A stretch of 64,000 bases of DNA from Myotis daubentonii (lineage: Eukaryota; Chordata; Mammalia; Chiroptera; Vespertilionidae), in contig NC_081844.1 of the NCBI RefSeq assembly GCF_963259705.1, forward strand, positions 20,445,715-20,509,714, in the 5' to 3' direction. Shown piece by piece: positions 9,501-16,830 of the stretch. The position numbers and the translations under genes are program-made. The notes beneath the pieces are model-generated. The model had not been told where the DNA came from and ran no database searches. It saw only the letters and a program-made list of their open reading frames with translations. Within the stretch, counting starts at the first letter, position 1; each line of letters begins with the position of its first letter.

Positions 9501-10500
9501 GATTGCCTGGTGGCCGGTGGCCCCACCTCCCAGTGAACCCCCTACACCCAACTGCAGAGACCTGACTGCCCCATGGATGACTGGCCTCCTGGGGGGCCAG
9601 CCCCCACCTCCGCCAAAAGGAAGGCCTTGGGCGGTGGCTAGAGGCCCGTCGACCCCCAACTCCACAGCTGCAGCTGGAGCTCGGGGCACCCAGCCTCCAT
9701 CCCAGGGCTGACGCCCCTTTCTGCGGACCAGAGCAGCTCCCTCAGCTGGACATTCTGCTCCAGGGAGAAGGGATGTTTCCGGGAAGAATTCATGGCCCAA
9801 GTGCTGTTTCTGCGAGGACAGGACTCTGGATAAATCAAGGACGCATCCGTATCCGTGCTCTCGTTGGCATCTTGGAAATGAAACAGGCTGCCTTTCTCCA
9901 AAATGCAAAGCCCGGCCTCCCTTTGGGGAACCCGGGCCCCAGGCCCCCCCGAGCACCTCCCCAGACCCAGGCTCGTACCAGGATGGTCGCAGTCCCCGCA
10001 CACACCGCCCAGTCTTGCCCCAGGGGCGCCTGATGCTTAGTGTTGGGCAGATGCACTTAGATCTTACTGCTGTCAAGGCCTCACCCCAGAGCCCCACGTC
10101 CCCTGGCACCCCGCCTGGAGGTCCATCCCCCTCCACAGCCCCAGGGAGGGGGGTGCCCCAGCTCCACAACCCACTGAAGCTGCAAGCTCAGACCTTCCTG
10201 CCAGGACTCCAGCTGGGCTCTGATTCCTTTCTGTAAGCCTCTCCCATCCGCCTGCCTCCCCACCCCCACCCGGCCCCCACGTGGTATTTATTTCAGACCA
10301 ACCCTCCGAGCAGCACAGAGCCCCTCCAGGGCCCGAGGTGGCTGCCCCGCCAGGAGGTCTCTGGTGCAGCACCAGCAGTGAGTGTCCCATGCCCCTGGCC
10401 CCCCGCCCCCGCCCATCTACAAGGGACAATTCACTGGACGAGCCCCGTATTTCACGCACTAGAGGCTGCTGGTATAATAAAAGCTCGTTTCCACGGTCGC
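433..10500 (+). CDS. CPAMD8: CPAMD8, 3' part of gene (exons listed separately)
   Basis: CPAMD8 (C3 and PZP-like, alpha-2-macroglobulin domain-containing 8) is a large secreted or membrane-associated member of the alpha-2-macroglobulin/complement family. Only about the last 450 codons of a protein of roughly 1,900 residues lie here; the gene starts to the left of the window. Twelve exons join in frame with compatible phases. They give the end of the thioester-containing helical domain ([33 protein letters not shown]), the receptor-binding macroglobulin domain ([30 protein letters not shown]), a six-cysteine Kazal module, which is the CPAMD8 hallmark among its relatives, and an acidic tail. The neighbours F2RL3 and SIN3B match human gene order, inverted as a block. 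Exon borders were chosen by AG/GT signals plus frame; the last exon is the least certain. Confidence 0.93.
596..732 (+). CDS. CPAMD8: CPAMD8 exon (thioester domain, TAYALL to FSSTQ)
   Basis: 137-nt exon starting after ttgcag. It reads [18 protein letters not shown] and ends GGFSSTQ, the family motif preceding DT..ALQAL. The only donor that keeps the family exon boundary after Gln is a GC donor (CAG|gcgagc), so the following intron appears to be GC-AG rather than GT-AG. No in-frame GT donor was seen nearby. Confidence 0.88.
861..1016 (+). CDS. CPAMD8: CPAMD8 exon (thioester domain, DTCVALQAL)
   Basis: 156-nt phase-0 exon after ctgtccccag. It encodes [19 protein letters not shown] and the following beta strands ([11 protein letters not shown]), ending LQTAV at a gtgggt donor. 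An adjacent GT three bases upstream could be used instead; it would remove one Val without changing frame. Confidence 0.9.
1102..1164 (+). CDS. CPAMD8: CPAMD8 exon (short, IPSLPTGLF to CCLMQ)
   Basis: 63-nt exon, phase 0 on both sides, from ctctccccag to a strong gtgagg donor. It encodes [20 protein letters not shown] plus Gln. The G.GC..(M/L)Q end is the usual link from the thioester domain to the receptor-binding domain in this family. Confidence 0.9.
1805..1989 (+). CDS. CPAMD8: CPAMD8 exon (receptor-binding domain start)
   Basis: 185-nt exon after a long pyrimidine tract and cag. It reads [20 protein letters not shown], then a Pro/Ala and DDDD insert ([20 protein letters not shown]), then [11 protein letters not shown] at the donor. 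This is the first part of the receptor-binding domain. It ends in phase 2 with a split Arg codon. Confidence 0.9.
2045..2160 (+). repeat. Segment resembling the SINE copy at 3230
   Basis: The stretch around 2110-2160 shares GCTAGTGT(T/C)AGAAAGAAC and the following GTGTGCCA.CTGGG with 3233-3285. The similarity is about 85 percent over roughly 50 bp by eye. Confidence 0.5.
2590..2677 (+). CDS. CPAMD8: CPAMD8 exon (receptor-binding domain, SSNMAVLEV)
   Basis: 88-nt exon. Two acceptors are possible: the cag at 2601-2603 breaks the frame, while the upstream tatcggaag at 2587-2589 restores the split Arg and reads [19 protein letters not shown]. The latter was chosen on frame. The SSNMA motif is characteristic of alpha-2-macroglobulin receptor-binding domains. 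It ends SLEQ at gtaagg, phase 0. Confidence 0.87.
3095..3362 (+). mobile_element. Ves SINE with internal duplication
   Basis: tRNA-derived bat SINE: head with GGCTGAGTGGTTGAGTG, body GGGCACATGCCCAGGTTG, CT-rich tail and AATCAATAAAAA end. The body repeats the unit CAGTGTGGGGC(A/G)TGC twice and carries an extra 50-bp piece shared with 2110-2160. Confidence 0.85.
3790..3864 (+). CDS. CPAMD8: CPAMD8 exon (receptor-binding domain, KRYEV...YFDE)
   Basis: 75-nt phase-0 exon flanked by ctcgccag and gtactt. It encodes [20 protein letters not shown] and then FYFDE. In family members the Lys-Arg-Tyr-Glu region lies next to residues used for receptor binding; whether CPAMD8 binds the same receptor is not shown by sequence. 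Confidence 0.92.
4060..4562 (+). mobile_element. Old L1 3' fragment, split by a Helitron
   Basis: Carries the usual end of mammalian L1 (AAAAAGGAATGAAGCACTGA, ATGTGGATGAACC, GTGATCCCATTTATATGAAA, then AGGCAGATCCATGGAGACAG). The Helitron at 4200-4369 interrupts it. Diverged, no coding capacity. Confidence 0.8.
4200..4369 (-). mobile_element. Short Helitron (HeliBat type)
   Basis: On the - strand it begins TCCTAGATAATAAAAGC and ends with the bat Helitron 3' terminus GTGCACAGGGCCTCTAG, lying between A (4199) and T (4370) on the + strand, the expected AT target. 170 bp, non-autonomous. It carries one CTCF-like motif (4289-4305). Confidence 0.88.
4809..4914 (+). CDS. CPAMD8: CPAMD8 exon (end of receptor-binding domain)
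   Basis: 106-nt exon after ccccgcag. It encodes [20 protein letters not shown], then [15 protein letters not shown] and a split codon at gtaggc. The VYDYYEP-type strand ends the macroglobulin fold in this family, so the following exons are C-terminal additions special to CPAMD8. Confidence 0.92.
4998..5108 (+). CDS. CPAMD8: CPAMD8 exon (linker before Kazal)
   Basis: 111-nt exon after cccccgcag. It reads [20 protein letters not shown] and then a [10 protein letters not shown] cysteine motif, ending with a split Gly at gtgagt. NVS is a potential N-glycosylation site. Phase 1 at both ends. Confidence 0.92.
5380..5612 (-). mobile_element. Ves SINE
   Basis: Complete tRNA-derived SINE in reverse, ending CACTGAGCCAAACCGGC, flanked by the direct repeat AATTTAAAC (5371-5379 and 5613-5621). 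It lies in the CPAMD8 intron before the Kazal exon. Confidence 0.92.
5827..6036 (+). CDS. CPAMD8: CPAMD8 exon (Kazal domain)
   Basis: 210-nt phase-1 symmetric exon carrying a whole Kazal module. The cysteines follow the pattern CHC...DCG...[17 protein letters not shown]...AACRRG...[18 protein letters not shown] is the diagnostic core. Kazal modules often inhibit serine proteases, but inhibition here is inferred only from the family. Exon symmetry fits acquisition by exon shuffling. Confidence 0.95.
6037..6815 (+). repeat. Polypyrimidine-rich CPAMD8 intron
   Basis: The intron between the Kazal exon and the tail exon is almost wholly C and T on the + strand from about 6075 to 6740, in irregular CCTCCC/TCTCC units. 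Its long open frames are consequences of skewed composition, not genes. Confidence 0.85.
6816..6930 (+). CDS. CPAMD8: CPAMD8 exon (Tyr/acidic tail)
   Basis: 115-nt exon after cttctttccag. It encodes [19 protein letters not shown], then [15 protein letters not shown] and a split codon at gtgagc. If the donor were not used, the reading frame would stop at the TGA overlapping it (6933-6935), so this could be the terminal exon in some transcripts. Confidence 0.82.
7188..7394 (+). mobile_element. Ves SINE
   Basis: Begins GCCCAGCTGGCGTGGCTCAG; CT-rich tail and A-rich end. Flanked by AGAAAATATTCA on both sides. Confidence 0.9.
8590..8801 (-). mobile_element. Ves SINE
   Basis: Reverse-oriented SINE with TTTTTATTGATTTTTGAGAG at its left end and CTGAGTCACCCGGCCAGGGC at its right end. 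Confidence 0.88.
9397..9418 (+). CDS. CPAMD8: CPAMD8 last coding segment (putative)
   Basis: A strong acceptor (long pyrimidine tract, ccgtcag) at 9391-9396 would add SQSGFSS and a TAA stop in the right phase. Using the second AG four bases later instead opens a longer frame that stops at about 9536. The choice between these, and between either of them and stopping at 6935, cannot be settled from sequence alone. Confidence 0.5.
9419..10500 (+). other. CPAMD8: CPAMD8 3'UTR (putative)
   Basis: About 1.1 kb of GC-rich, repeat-free sequence after the putative stop. It ends with the poly(A) signal AATAAA at 10477-10482. Absence of transposons contrasts with flanking DNA and suits a transcribed 3'UTR. 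Confidence 0.6.
10477..10482 (+). terminator. Candidate CPAMD8 poly(A) signal
   Basis: Canonical AATAAA on the + strand, about 1.06 kb after the putative stop codon. The cleavage site would lie near 10500. Confidence 0.55.
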
Positions 10501-10759
10501 CTTGGTGGGGGCCAGCCCCAAAAGCTTGAGGCCCAGTTCCCATCTGGCCCCCAGACCTCTGTTCCTTCGTCCACAGCCCAACCTTCCAGAGCAGGTGGCG
10601 GGGAGGGTGCTGCACACGTGCACCCCAAGATTCCCGCGCATTTGTAAGAAATGACACCAATACAGAGTTCCTAGTACCCCCACCAGAGTCCCCCAGGGTA
10701 ACACCTTAGAAAGCTAGTACTTCACACACCAGGCTACTGGTGATCTTACACTTCCCCAG

Positions 10760-10760
<1 letters not shown>

Positions 10761-10803
<43 letters not shown>
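10761..10803. repeat. (GT)n microsatellite
   Basis: About 20 GT units with one early GC interruption. Confidence 0.97.
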
Positions 10804-10804
<1 letters not shown>

Positions 10805-11675
10805 TCTCTCCCTGGGCTGCCCCCTCACCAGCTCCCTTTCCCCCAGACCAGAGACAGGCCCAATGTGAATCCAGGATGACACCCATCCCCTGTGCCTTAG
10901 GGGGCTTGCTAACCCCACAGCTGCTGCCTCAGCGGCTGCTGATAACCCAGGCTGCCCTCAGGAGAGAAGAGAGTGGCTGCTGCCTTTCCCGTGTGGCATC
11001 CCCCTCCCATTCAGTTCAGAACAGCTGTAAACAGCTGGGGGTGGGGGTCTGAGACTGAAGCTCCTGCGCCCAGATGCACAGCGTCCCCCCTTTAGTTCCC
11101 TCGCCCCTGGTCCTGATGGTGGGGAGTTAACATCAAATGAGAAGAGAAAGCAGGAGTCAGGTTAAAGGGAAGAGGTGACATCTTGCAGCCAGGGGACAGC
11201 AGGAGACTGAGCCTGTGGCTCCCAGTGATGGGTTGCATGAGGCTTTGGGGAGCAGAGTGGGGGTTTCCACAGTGATTGCTCAGGAGACACCCTGAACCCT
11301 GGAGCTGGAAGCTGGGCTTCTGAGAACAAGAACCTCTGACCAGGTTCCCCCTGCCTGGGCCGCCGGAGTGGAGGGGCTGAACCTTCTCCTGGAGGGGTTC
11401 TTGGGCGGGTCCAGGGCACCATCAGCCTGTCTCACCCCCACCTGGACACGAGGGAGCTGGCGGGCCTGGGAATCTGCATTTTGCCCGGTTTGGCTTCCTG
11501 GGGCCGCTGTCACCAAGCACCACAAACCAGGTGACTTAAAACAACAGACATTTATTGTCTCAATCCTGGAGGCCAGAAGTCTAATATCAGGTTGTGGGCA
11601 AGGCTGGGTCCTCTGGAGGGCCTGAGGGAGCATCCCTCCCAGGCTGCTCTCCCGGGTTCGGTGGCTGCCAGCAAC

Positions 11676-11901
11676 TCTTTTTTTTTTTTTTTTTTTAAAT
11701 ATATTTTTTTATTGATTTTTTTACAGAGAGATAGAGAGTTAGAAACATCGATGAGAGAGAAACATCAATCAGCTGCCTCCTGCACATCCCCCACTGGGGA
11801 TGTGCCCACAACCCAGGCACATGCCCTTGACCGGAATCGAACCCGGGACCCTTCAGTCCGCAGGCCGACGCTCTATCCACTGAGCCAAACCGGTTTTGGC
11901 A
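11676..11901 (-). mobile_element. Ves SINE
   Basis: Full-length reverse copy with a long T-run on the left and GAGCCAAACCGGTTTTGGC on the right. Direct repeats GCCAGCAAC at 11667-11675 and 11902-11910. Confidence 0.93.
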
Positions 11902-11996
11902 GCCAGCAACCCTTGTGCTTAGCGTGTGGCCTCAGTCTCTGACTCCACGGTCACACAGCCTTCTTCCCTGTGTTTCTGTGTCTTCTTAGAAGGACA

Positions 11997-13269
11997 CTAG
12001 TGGCCCGGTGCATGGATTTGTGCACATTAAAGGGAAATTAATTAGAAGAAATATTTTAATATCGCTATTTGCCCTTTCTGTATAATAGAAGTGTCACCAA
12101 ATTCACAATTGACAATGACATCGAAACACACGTGTGCAATTGGCGCCAGCGAGAGCTTTATATCTATCGTGCATATGCGAGTCAAGTTAGCCTTTTCCTG
12201 TATAATAAAAGGGCATTATGCAAATTGACCCTAACAGCAGAATGATGAGGAACAACTGGTTGCTATGACGTGCACTGACCACCAGGGGCCAGATGCTCAA
12301 CACAGGAGCTGCCCCTTGGTGGTCAGTGCGCTTCCACAGGGGGAGTGCCGCTCAGCTAGAAGCCGGCTCATGGCTGGCCAGCACAGTGATGATGATGGGA
12401 ACCAGCGGGCCTAAGCCATTAGTTGGACATCCCCCGAGGGCTCCCGGGCTGCCAGAGGGATGTCTGACTGCCAGCTTAGGCCTGATCCCCCCAGGGAGCA
12501 GGCCTAAGCCAGCAGGTGGACATCCCCTGAGAGGTCCTGGACTGCCAGAGGGCATAGTCCAGGCTGAAGGACCCACCACCCCCCGAGTGCAGCAACCCAG
12601 CAGTAAATATCAACATGAAGCAGATTATTATTGTAGATCACACAGGGAGAACGAAGGGTAAAATATTTAACTGCAGCAGTGTTTGACTATATTCTGCGCA
12701 GTGAGAAAACCTGAACTCATTTTCAAGGCCCACCATTTCTTCTTTTCAGTTTCTAAGCTTTCTAAATCTCCATTTTCTGGCTAATGAAAAGAAAATAGGA
12801 TTCCACCAAGTCTCCTCTCTACCTACCCCAGGACTTCTGTGAGGATCAAATGAGATGAGGCATGGGAAAACGCTTCACAGACATTTGGTTTCAGTGTAAA
12901 ATGATTCCACCTGGCTATCAAGCAAGTCATGTTCCTGGGCTGAAGAAACTGCAGGAGGCTAGCTGCTAGGGAGAGAAGCTGGGTGTTGCTATGTGGCCTC
13001 ATTACCTGGCACCCACGGTAATGTTTCCGGGCTGGGCTGGGCTGCGTTTTGTGCCATGGGGTCCCGGCAGCAGCGGCTGCGATTTGGTGGGGTGTCGCTC
13101 TGGGTGGTGGCAGGGCCTGTGTCCCACTTGGGGGAGGCCGAGTGTTGCTTTGTGGGCACCAGGTCCGTGGTGCTGTTTCTCTGTGTGCCTCACGGCAGCT
13201 CCTGCATTGAGCATCTGCCCCCTGGTGGTCAGTGTGCGTCGGATGGTCGGACACTTTTTTATATATAGA
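11997..13269 (-). mobile_element. Helitron, 1.27 kb, HeliBat type, composite
   Basis: On the - strand it starts TCTATATATAAAAAAGTGTC (13269 downward) and ends CACCGGGCCACTAG at 11997, between A (11996) and T (13270), so both termini and the AT target look right. Inside, from 12196, lies a + strand Helitron head (TCCTGTATAATAAAAGGGC) with the usual hairpin region, and about 600 bp of sequence not recognised as Helitron. No Rep/helicase frame is present, so it is non-autonomous. Confidence 0.75.
12196..12600 (+). mobile_element. Nested Helitron 5' part inside the larger Helitron
   Basis: Starts TCCTGTATAATAAAAGGGC and continues with the sequence seen in the Helitron at 35022 (TGCACTGACCACCAGGGG, CAGAAGC-like stretch, GACATCCCC.GAG). 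No CTAG end was found on this strand, so the 3' end is lost or rearranged. Confidence 0.65.
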
Positions 13270-13449
13270 TTAGTCATGACAGGTTTAGGGCTGATCCTAC
13301 ATCAATGTGACCTCATCTTAACTAATTACCCCTGCACAGACCCTATTTCCAAACAAGCTCATTAGAGGTTCCTGAGGGACATGAATTTGGCGGGAGGCCC
13401 ATTCAACCCAGTCCAACCCCTCTTTGTTGCTCTGCCTCCTGAGAGGCTG

Positions 13450-14513
13450 TCAGATGAGCGATGAGGACCTGGTGCCTGTCCCCGGGTTGCCCCTCTCCTT
13501 GGAGACCGTGGTGGAACTTGGCAACCAGCGGAGCAACCCTTCCCGCACCTTGTCCCTGAATTCGGTCGACACGTAATAGTAGACGAAGGGGTCCACGCAG
13601 CTGTTGAGGGTGCTGAGTGCCAGGCTGGGCACGTAGGCAGCGTACAGGTTCCCCCAGGTCTCCGAGCCTGGGTCCGAGTAGTGCAGCAGCAGCAGCACAT
13701 TGCTGGGCGCAAAGAAGGCCAGGGCCGAGGCCAGCACCAGCGCAATCAGCCTTAGCGCGTGGCTGTAGCGCTGGCCTCCAGCGGCCAGTGCACACAGGGT
13801 AGCCCCGTAGCAGAGCAGCATGGCCAGCAGGGGCAGGAGGCAGCCAAACACGGCCAGGCAGACGAAGGTGGGTCGCCAGTAGGAGTCCTGGGTACCTGTG
13901 GGATGTGCGTCGTGGCACAGCACATGATCCGATTGTGACACCTGGTAGGTCTGCCGCTGCAGCCCCAGGGGCAGCACCAGGGTGGCCGCCACCAGCCAGG
14001 CCAAGGCGCAAAGCCCAGTGGCCAGGCGCTGGCCTCGCAGGGTGCGGGCCCGCAGTGGATGTACCACGGCCAGGTAGCGGTCCAGGCTGATGGCAGCCAG
14101 CAGTAGCACAGAACAGTACATATGGCCATAGAGTGCGGCTATGTCCAGGCGGCAGGCGGCCTCGCCAAAGGGCCAGCGCTGGCCCCGAAGATGGTAGACA
14201 ATGCGGGGTGGCAAGGTCAGGGCCAGCAGCAGGTCGGCAGCTGCCAGGTTCATGAGCAGCACCGTGGATGGCAGCCGAGGCACTCGCGTGGCCAGCACCC
14301 ACAGTGCCAGGCCGTTGGCAGGCAGCCCCACCACCAGGACCAGCCCATAGAGAGCGGGCACCATCCTTGTGGGCACCCAGCCCAGCAGCAGCGCCCGTGA
14401 ACTTTCCGAAAGCTCCAGAGTGTAGCTGTGGTTGGCACAGGGCCTGCCGGGGAAGGTGCGAGTTATGCAAATTGTTGCCCCCTGGGGTTTGGTCCAAGGT
14501 TCCAGCTGGCCAT
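13450..14513 (-). CDS. F2RL3: F2RL3 exon 2 (receptor body)
   Basis: Acceptor ctcccccag at 14514; the first two bases complete the split Asp. An upstream in-frame ATG at 14544 would extend the frame without a signal peptide and is not the real start. The exon continues open to TGA at 13450-13452 and contains the tethered-ligand region and all seven helices. Confidence 0.95.
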
Positions 14514-14873
14514 CTGGGGGAGGGAACGGGGATGGAGGCGTCATCTCCTGCCTTTCAACCAGCCCTCCTGCTGGATGGTCCCCAAACAGGGGCTACAACC
14601 CAGGCCCCAGCTCACAGGAGCCACCCCCCCAGGTTGGTGGGACAGAGTTGGACATGGAAACCCTTTCCCCGTGGGCTCAGGGCTGAGCTGGAGGGCCCCC
14701 CAGTCCCGTGTCCTTCCGCCCATCATGCTCCCCCAGTCCCAAGGCAGCACCTGGAGTCACTCACCATCTCCTCCCCCTGTGCTCCAGCCTTCATCGTAGA
14801 CACTGGGGGTTGGGGTTCCACCCTCCAGGCTGAATCCCAGGGCCAGGGGCCACAGCAGCAGGAGCGCCCACAT
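13450..14873 (-). CDS. F2RL3: F2RL3, protease-activated receptor 4 (gene)
   Basis: Thrombin-activated G-protein-coupled receptor of platelets. Two coding exons (14873-14765 and 14513-13450) give 390 aa against about 385 in human. Residues 1-17 are a signal peptide; the N-terminal exodomain has a predicted cleavage after Arg55 exposing TFPGRP; CANHS keeps an N-glycosylation site. Seven membrane helices follow, with LAAADLLLAL (helix 2), SLDRYLAVVHP (DRY), VLCHDAHP in loop 2 and NSCVDPFVYYY (DPxxY) in helix 7, then a short Ser/Thr tail. Signalling through Gq and G12/13 to calcium is known for the family. The gene lies tail-to-tail with CPAMD8, as in human. The residues at the cleavage site differ strikingly from human, while the helices are well conserved. 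Confidence 0.96.
14765..14873 (-). CDS. F2RL3: F2RL3 exon 1 (signal peptide)
   Basis: 109 nt from ATG at 14873 to a GATG|gtgagt donor. It encodes MWALLLLWPLALGFSLEGG followed by TPTPSVYDEGWSTGGGD, closely matching the human PAR4 leader. It ends with one base of a split Asp codon. Confidence 0.95.
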
Positions 14874-15000
14874 GCTATCAGGGCCGGGCGCCGGCTGCTC
14901 TGGGCTTCAGCCAACTGGCCTTGGGCTTCCTATCTGCTGGACCCCCACCCCCAGCTTCCTGAGTGGAGGCGGGGGAGCGGACAGGGCCAGTGAGATAAAC
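14874..15000 (-). promoter_or_regulatory. F2RL3: F2RL3 promoter region with ETS-GATA pair
   Basis: Immediately upstream of the ATG. On the - strand AGATAGGAAG (14925-14935) joins a GATA and an ETS core, a pairing typical of megakaryocyte genes. A second GATAA lies at about 14993 on the + strand. Function is inferred from motif only. Confidence 0.45.
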
Positions 15001-16600
15001 CAGCCCCTGCCCCCAGCCAGCCTGTGGGAGGCCCACGGATGACCTAAGTGGCCTGGTGGCGGGGGCCACTTTGTCTGGCAGCGGTGCCTCACGGGGTACA
15101 AGTGCTGGGCCAGTGAGATGGGGAGGAAGTCTCAGGCTGCAGCAGCCCCACCACCCCCTGTCCAGACCAGGAAGCCTGTGTGGGCTAAGTGGCCACTTCC
15201 TGCTGGCCAGTCACAGTTGCCGTTCTCATAGCCGCCCAGTCCTCCAGGTCACATGTTTTTCTTCGTGTTTTTCCATCAGGAGCTGTTGGCCCTTCCTGAA
15301 ACCTCGTCTCTCTCTGGTGGGCAAGACTAGAGTCCTGCCTTTCAGGTCATAGGTCAGAGCAGGTGAACCCCCTGTCCCCCCACATGTGCCCAAGCCCCCG
15401 GTCCTCTATAAGGCCTGCCCTGCCTTCTCGCCTCCTCACCCATTACCCAGCGCATGCGCAAAGTGAGGCGCCCGAGAGGGGAAGGCGCCTTGTGAGTTGG
15501 GTCTGCTGGGGAGCGCGGAGGAGGCGTGAGCCCTGTTGTCGTGTTGCCCCGAGTGTCGAGTGTCGAGGGGAGCCTGGCGCAGCCACCTCTGGGCGATGTC
15601 TGTCCTGAGTTCGCGAAGCGTCTTTTGCTCCTGCCCTGGCCCCACCCCAGCCTGACTGGGAGGGATGGTCACACACATCCACATCTGAGGCCAAGGGAGG
15701 CAGCAGGCCAGCCCATCTCCCAGGGGCCCTCCTTCCTCTGGCCCCCCATGTTCCTGTATTCTGATGGGGGCCACTGTGCAGATGAAGAAACTGAGGCTCA
15801 GAGGGAGGGCATTCCTCTCTCCTGCATGCAAACCCCCACCCCCACTCCCCTCCAGGGCCTAGAGAAGCCTCCAACAGTCCAGCCAGGAACTCGGGGGCCT
15901 CGGTTCTGTGTGGTCAGGTCTGGGCCATGGGCCTATGTCTGGGAGCAGGAGGACCCCAAGGGGCAGTGGGGGTGGCAGAGGGGGTCCGATGGGGTGTCTT
16001 GGCACAGCCACCCTAATCTCGTCACTCTCAGGGACACACAGACCAGCAGGAAGTGACTGAGCAGTTTGGACATGGCCAGAGGCCGGGATGCTGAGTCCCT
16101 GCCCCCAGCCCCGGGGTGAGGGGGACTGGGGCCTAGAGCACTCGCGCTGGGCCAGGGCCTCAGCCAGGAGCTCTCCCATTCGGAGTGGTTTCCACCAGTA
16201 ACAGATTCAGCCCATGCCTGCGTCTCTGGATGATGCACAACGATGATGCCTTCAGCACAGGAAAGCCAGGATGGGGACCCCTGCCCTCCTCCAGGGAACG
16301 TGTGCAGCGGATGCTGGGGACGGGACACCGGGCCAGGGCAGACTGGGAGCCCCCAGGAGGGGGGTCTGACTCAGGAGTTGCGTGTCTTGGAATTTATGGC
16401 AGACCCATGTGTGCAGGAAGGTATCTGTACAGGGGCCATTACCAGCATGGCAGGGCTGGGGTGGGTGCGGGGGGAGGAGGGGCTGCCCATTGACGGCCCC
16501 TCCCCCCCACCATGGAGACAACCCTGTGCCAGCAGAACGAAGGGACCCGACAGGGAGGTGTCAGCTGCTGTCCTGTCCCAACTGGGACAAGCGGTGCAGC
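15001..16600. other. F2RL3-SIN3B interval, left part
   Basis: No gene was recognised. GC-rich in places; a perfect NRF1-type palindrome GCGCATGCGC is at 15450-15459. A MIR-like fragment (GATGAAGAAACTGAGGCTCA) is at about 15780. Confidence 0.55.
15450..15459. promoter_or_regulatory. NRF1-type palindrome
   Basis: GCGCATGCGC in a locally CpG-bearing stretch (15430-15630). Such sites normally occur in CpG promoters; no gene start could be tied to it. Confidence 0.35.
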
Positions 16601-16830
16601 GGGCCTGCCTCCACCTGCAATCAGGAAGCGGGGGTGGGGGTCCAGCAGAAGGAAGCCCAAGGCCAGTTGGCTGAAGGCCAGGGCAGCCGGCGCCCGGCCC
16701 GATCACATGTGGGCGCTCCCGCTGCTGTGGCCCCTGGTCCTGGGCCTCAGCCTTGAGGGTGGCACCCCGACCCCGTGTCCTGACGGCTGGAGCACAGGGG
16801 GAGGAGATGGTGAGTGACTGGGGCAGCTGC
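16600..16830 (+). pseudogene. Inverted duplicate of F2RL3 promoter and exon 1
   Basis: On the + strand ATG at 16707 opens MWALPLLWPLVLGLSLEGG, then TPTPCPDGWSTGGGD, ending at a GATG|gtgagt donor at 16809. This is F2RL3 exon 1 with about 8 substitutions and a 6-nt in-frame deletion (103 against 109 nt). The upstream 100 bp also matches (GGGGGTGGGGGTCCAGCAGA, AAGCCCAAGGCCAGTTGGCT). No second exon follows on this strand; L1-like sequence begins about 140 bp downstream. The leader and splice donor remain intact, so it could still be transcribed, but there is no receptor to complete it. Confidence 0.88.

Larger units (their letters stand above)
11482..13410 (-). mobile_element. MLT1-like LTR remnant, split by SINE and Helitron
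   Basis: The left part reads like the complement of an ERVL-MaLR LTR end (GTGACTTAAAACAACAGACA, TTTATTGTCTCAATCCTGGA). The right part (13275-13410) holds its other end (GACCCTATTTCCAAACAAGC, ATGAATTTGGCGGGAGGCCC). A Ves SINE at 11676-11901 and a Helitron at 11997-13269 sit inside. Non-coding. Confidence 0.7.

Noticed and set aside
9393..10169. 258-codon - strand frame opposite the CPAMD8 3'UTR
   Set aside because: Low-complexity Gly/Pro/Arg text without motif; GC-rich chance frame.
10706..11052. Frames through (GT)n giving Val/Cys or Thr/His runs
   Set aside because: Microsatellite translation only.
13403..14497. Second 364-codon frame on the - strand over F2RL3
   Set aside because: Out-of-frame shadow of the receptor exon; only the other frame has seven helices and DRY/DPxxY.
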